DNA from: a virus
Reading direction: 5' to 3' (one strand)
IMG/VR virus record: IMGVR_UViG_3300031857_000939
Span: 1-30,530 of that record
Length of the DNA stretch: 30,530 nucleotides
The first letter of the stretch is position 1. The number at the start of each line of letters is the position of its first letter. The notes beneath the pieces are model-generated. The model saw only the letters and a list, made by a program, of their open reading frames with translations. It had not been told where the DNA came from and did no database searches. The position numbers and the translations under genes are program-made. Positions 28,815-30,530 of this stretch are shown here, piece by piece.

Positions 28815-30530
28815 CGCACAATTCCTGTCTGGGAAGCATTCAATTGTTGCGTCAGTTGGTTGAGGAAGTCTTCTTCCATGCCAGCCATCTTGTTATTCTT
28901 CTCTGACATCTGCAATTCAACAATCTTAGACTTGTTCTTGATGTCGGCTTCTTTCAACATCAGTTCAGCAATCTTAACTCGCTTATCAAACTCACGAGAA
29001 GCCGCTTCATCCTCATTGGGCAAGTTCTTAGTGGTTGCGCCAAGCACTTTAGCCTGAATCTCTTGAGGCATCAACTGTGCTTCCATCGACAGTTTCACAG
29101 CATTTGCTTTGTTTTCTTCAGCCTGAGTCGTGTTGACAGCAATCTGAGCCTGAGCCGCTTGCATCGCCAATTCAGCTTGCATTTGTTGCATTTGCTGTGC
29201 TTGTGGGTTAGGCGCACTCATCTCATCCAAAGCCGCAATCAACTCATAACGGTTGGTCAGGCTAGAGTTAGACAGGATACCTTTAAGAATGATCGGCAGA
29301 ACTGGTGTATCTGGGCCAAGAGTCTGCAACAAGCCAATGAACTGTTTCTGCTCATATTCACGAGCAATGATGCCCAAAGTGGCAGTCGGGATAAAGTTCA
29401 TGTCCACAGAAGGATAACGCTCTGGGTCAAACTGCATATAGCGGAAAGCAGCCTTCTTGATGAATGGAATCAGGAAGTCTTCTTGGAAGTTAACCAGTGT
29501 GCGCTTGTACTTCTTGATGATGGTGGCTACAGCCATAGACATACCATCACCATCACGAGCAGAATTACTAACCATTCCCTGTGAATCAAGAGTGCCAGTA
29601 GCTTGCAACAGCATACGCTCAAACTCTTTGGCGGTTGCCAAGTTGTTAGGGTCTGTCTCGCCAAACTTAAATGGCATCAAAATCTCTGTGGGAGAACCGT
29701 TTACAAGGATAGCTTTTCCGGGCTTGACCTCAAACTTAGCACCACGAGGTAAACGAGTTGCATCCATTGCAATCATTGGGCTTGTGGTCAATGCCAGTGA
29801 GTCCAAATGGCTACGAGTCTGGGCATCAATAGCTTTTTGCATATTGAAAGCCTTTTCAACCGTACCCCGACCCAACAAACGGTTAGGAATCGTGTCATCT
29901 TGATAGCTCAAGACTGGACGATCTTTCATCATGTAGGGGTTTTCTTCAGCTTTAAGGAGCAAACCATCGTTGGCGATGACCACAATGGCCTCAACCATGT
30001 CTGTGTAGTCTTCAGCGGCTGAATTTTCAGGGAACAACTCAACAATTTCTTTGTTTTCTTCTAAGTTGTTCAGGTATTCACGAGGAACAAGACCGTAATA
30101 GGTCAGCAAAAGCACCTTTTCGTCCTGATATTGGCTAACCTCTTGGGTTGGCTCAAGGTCAGTGTCTTCATAGGTAGGGGTGATGTCAACCTTTCGGTAG
30201 ATTCCACGTTCAATACCTTCAACAACCTTATGAATTGACACGTATTTCTCGATTGCCACGCCCATACAGTCATCAATGCTTGTCCCATTGGGGTCAAACA
30301 AGAAGTTCTTGGGGTTCACAGGAACAATCTTGACCGCAATACGGTTGGTTTCAGTCACACCAATAGCCGCCTGACCTGTTTGGTTAGGGATGGCACGAGT
30401 TGTAGGGATGTATTCCTTCTCAGTCTTGACGATGATCTCGCCAATACCTGTTCCATAGATTTCAGCCATCAACTCGATCTGGTCGATAGATTTTCTGATT
30501 TTGTCTTTCTTGAAGTCTTCCATCAGTTGA
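28811..30530 (-). CDS. Portal protein, N-terminus cut by window edge
   Basis: The visible part is 570 residues counting from an internal ATG at 30523; the frame stays open to base 30530, so the true start lies outside. The segments VPVNPKNFLFDPNGTSIDDC, YMMKDRPVLSYQDDTIPNRL and LGRGTVEKAFNMQKAIDAQT match portal rings of short-tailed phages, where this protein forms the DNA channel at one capsid vertex. The C-terminal third is a long glutamine/alanine-rich helix (QQMQQMQAELAMQAAQAQIA) like the barrel of P22 portals. It should follow terL across the window ends. Confidence 0.9.
   Translation of the reverse strand, partial: QLMEDFKKDKIRKSIDQIELMAEIYGTGIGEIIVKTEKEYIPTTRAIPNQTGQAAIGVTETNRIAVKIVPVNPKNFLFDPNGTSIDDCMGVAIEKYVSIHKVVEGIERGIYRKVDITPTYEDTDLEPTQEVSQYQDEKVLLLTYYGLVPREYLNNLEENKEIVELFPENSAAEDYTDMVEAIVVIANDGLLLKAEENPYMMKDRPVLSYQDDTIPNRLLGRGTVEKAFNMQKAIDAQTRSHLDSLALTTSPMIAMDATRLPRGAKFEVKPGKAILVNGSPTEILMPFKFGETDPNNLATAKEFERMLLQATGTLDSQGMVSNSARDGDGMSMAVATIIKKYKRTLVNFQEDFLIPFIKKAAFRYMQFDPERYPSVDMNFIPTATLGIIAREYEQKQFIGLLQTLGPDTPVLPIILKGILSNSSLTNRYELIAALDEMSAPNPQAQQMQQMQAELAMQAAQAQIAVNTTQAEENKANAVKLSMEAQLMPQEIQAKVLGATTKNLPNEDEAASREFDKRVKIAELMLKEADIKNKSKIVELQMSEKNNKMAGMEEDFLNQLTQQLNASQTGIVR

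Noticed and set aside
1-30530. Direct circular closure of the window, joining base 30530 to base 1
   Set aside because: Joined directly, the TerL frame would read in phase into the portal frame with no stop, giving a single fused protein. TerL would lack the end of its nuclease domain and the portal its N-terminus. A missing segment between the ends is much more likely, and the shared phase is a one-in-three chance.
1-30530. CRISPR arrays, tRNA genes and insertion sequences
   Set aside because: I looked for regularly spaced repeats, cloverleaf folds with a T-loop consensus, and transposase motifs and saw none. The 7-base loop at 1736-1742 lacks the T-loop consensus.

Overview
The window is most of the genome of a tailed double-stranded DNA phage, probably a podovirus with a P22-like portal and coat arrangement. 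The set of proteins (terminase, portal, collagen-like fibre, scaffold, coat, adaptor, stabilisation or nozzle protein, three long internal virion-type proteins, spanins) resembles the HTVC010P-like group of aquatic phages that infect Pelagibacter and freshwater beta-proteobacteria. This placement comes from recognising protein families, not from a search. Both ends cut genes: TerL loses its C-terminus at base 1 and the portal loses its N-terminus at base 30530. No integrase, RNA polymerase or DNA polymerase gene is visible.

Layout. (1) 1-1491, minus strand: terS and terL, overlapping by 8 bases. (2) 1492-2345: the only long gene-free stretch. It holds a predicted structured RNA of about 255 nt on the plus strand ending in a U9 terminator, then a cluster of DnaA-box-like sites around AT-rich DNA, which is a good candidate for the replication origin. 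(3) 2346-8135, minus strand: replication and recombination genes, namely two unknown proteins, a primase-helicase, an SSB-like protein, a Cas4/RecB-like nuclease, a small unknown protein, a RuvC-like resolvase and an XRE-type repressor. (4) 8136-8289: a divergent promoter region with two clear sigma70-type promoters arranged around one dyad axis. (5) 8290-10936, plus strand: about 14 very small, tightly overlapping genes (membrane peptides, zinc ribbons, coiled coils), likely expressed early. (6) 10890-13166, minus strand: lysis region with M15 peptidase, nested Rz/Rz1, a holin candidate, a lipoprotein and membrane proteins. (7) 13200-30530, minus strand: virion genes. These include internal proteins, the stabilisation or nozzle protein, the adaptor, a run of small lysine-rich proteins, the coat protein with terminators on either side of the decoration-protein gene, the scaffold, tail fibres and the portal.

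How it works together. Replication appears to depend on the host polymerase: the phage supplies primase-helicase, SSB, nuclease and resolvase, and the DnaA boxes suggest that host DnaA opens the origin. One XRE-type repressor at the divergent control region probably switches between the leftward replication operon and the rightward small-gene operon. The virion and lysis genes read leftward, with stop/start overlaps (ATGA, TAATG) that imply translational coupling. Coordinates and residues were read by eye; family names rest on motif recognition.
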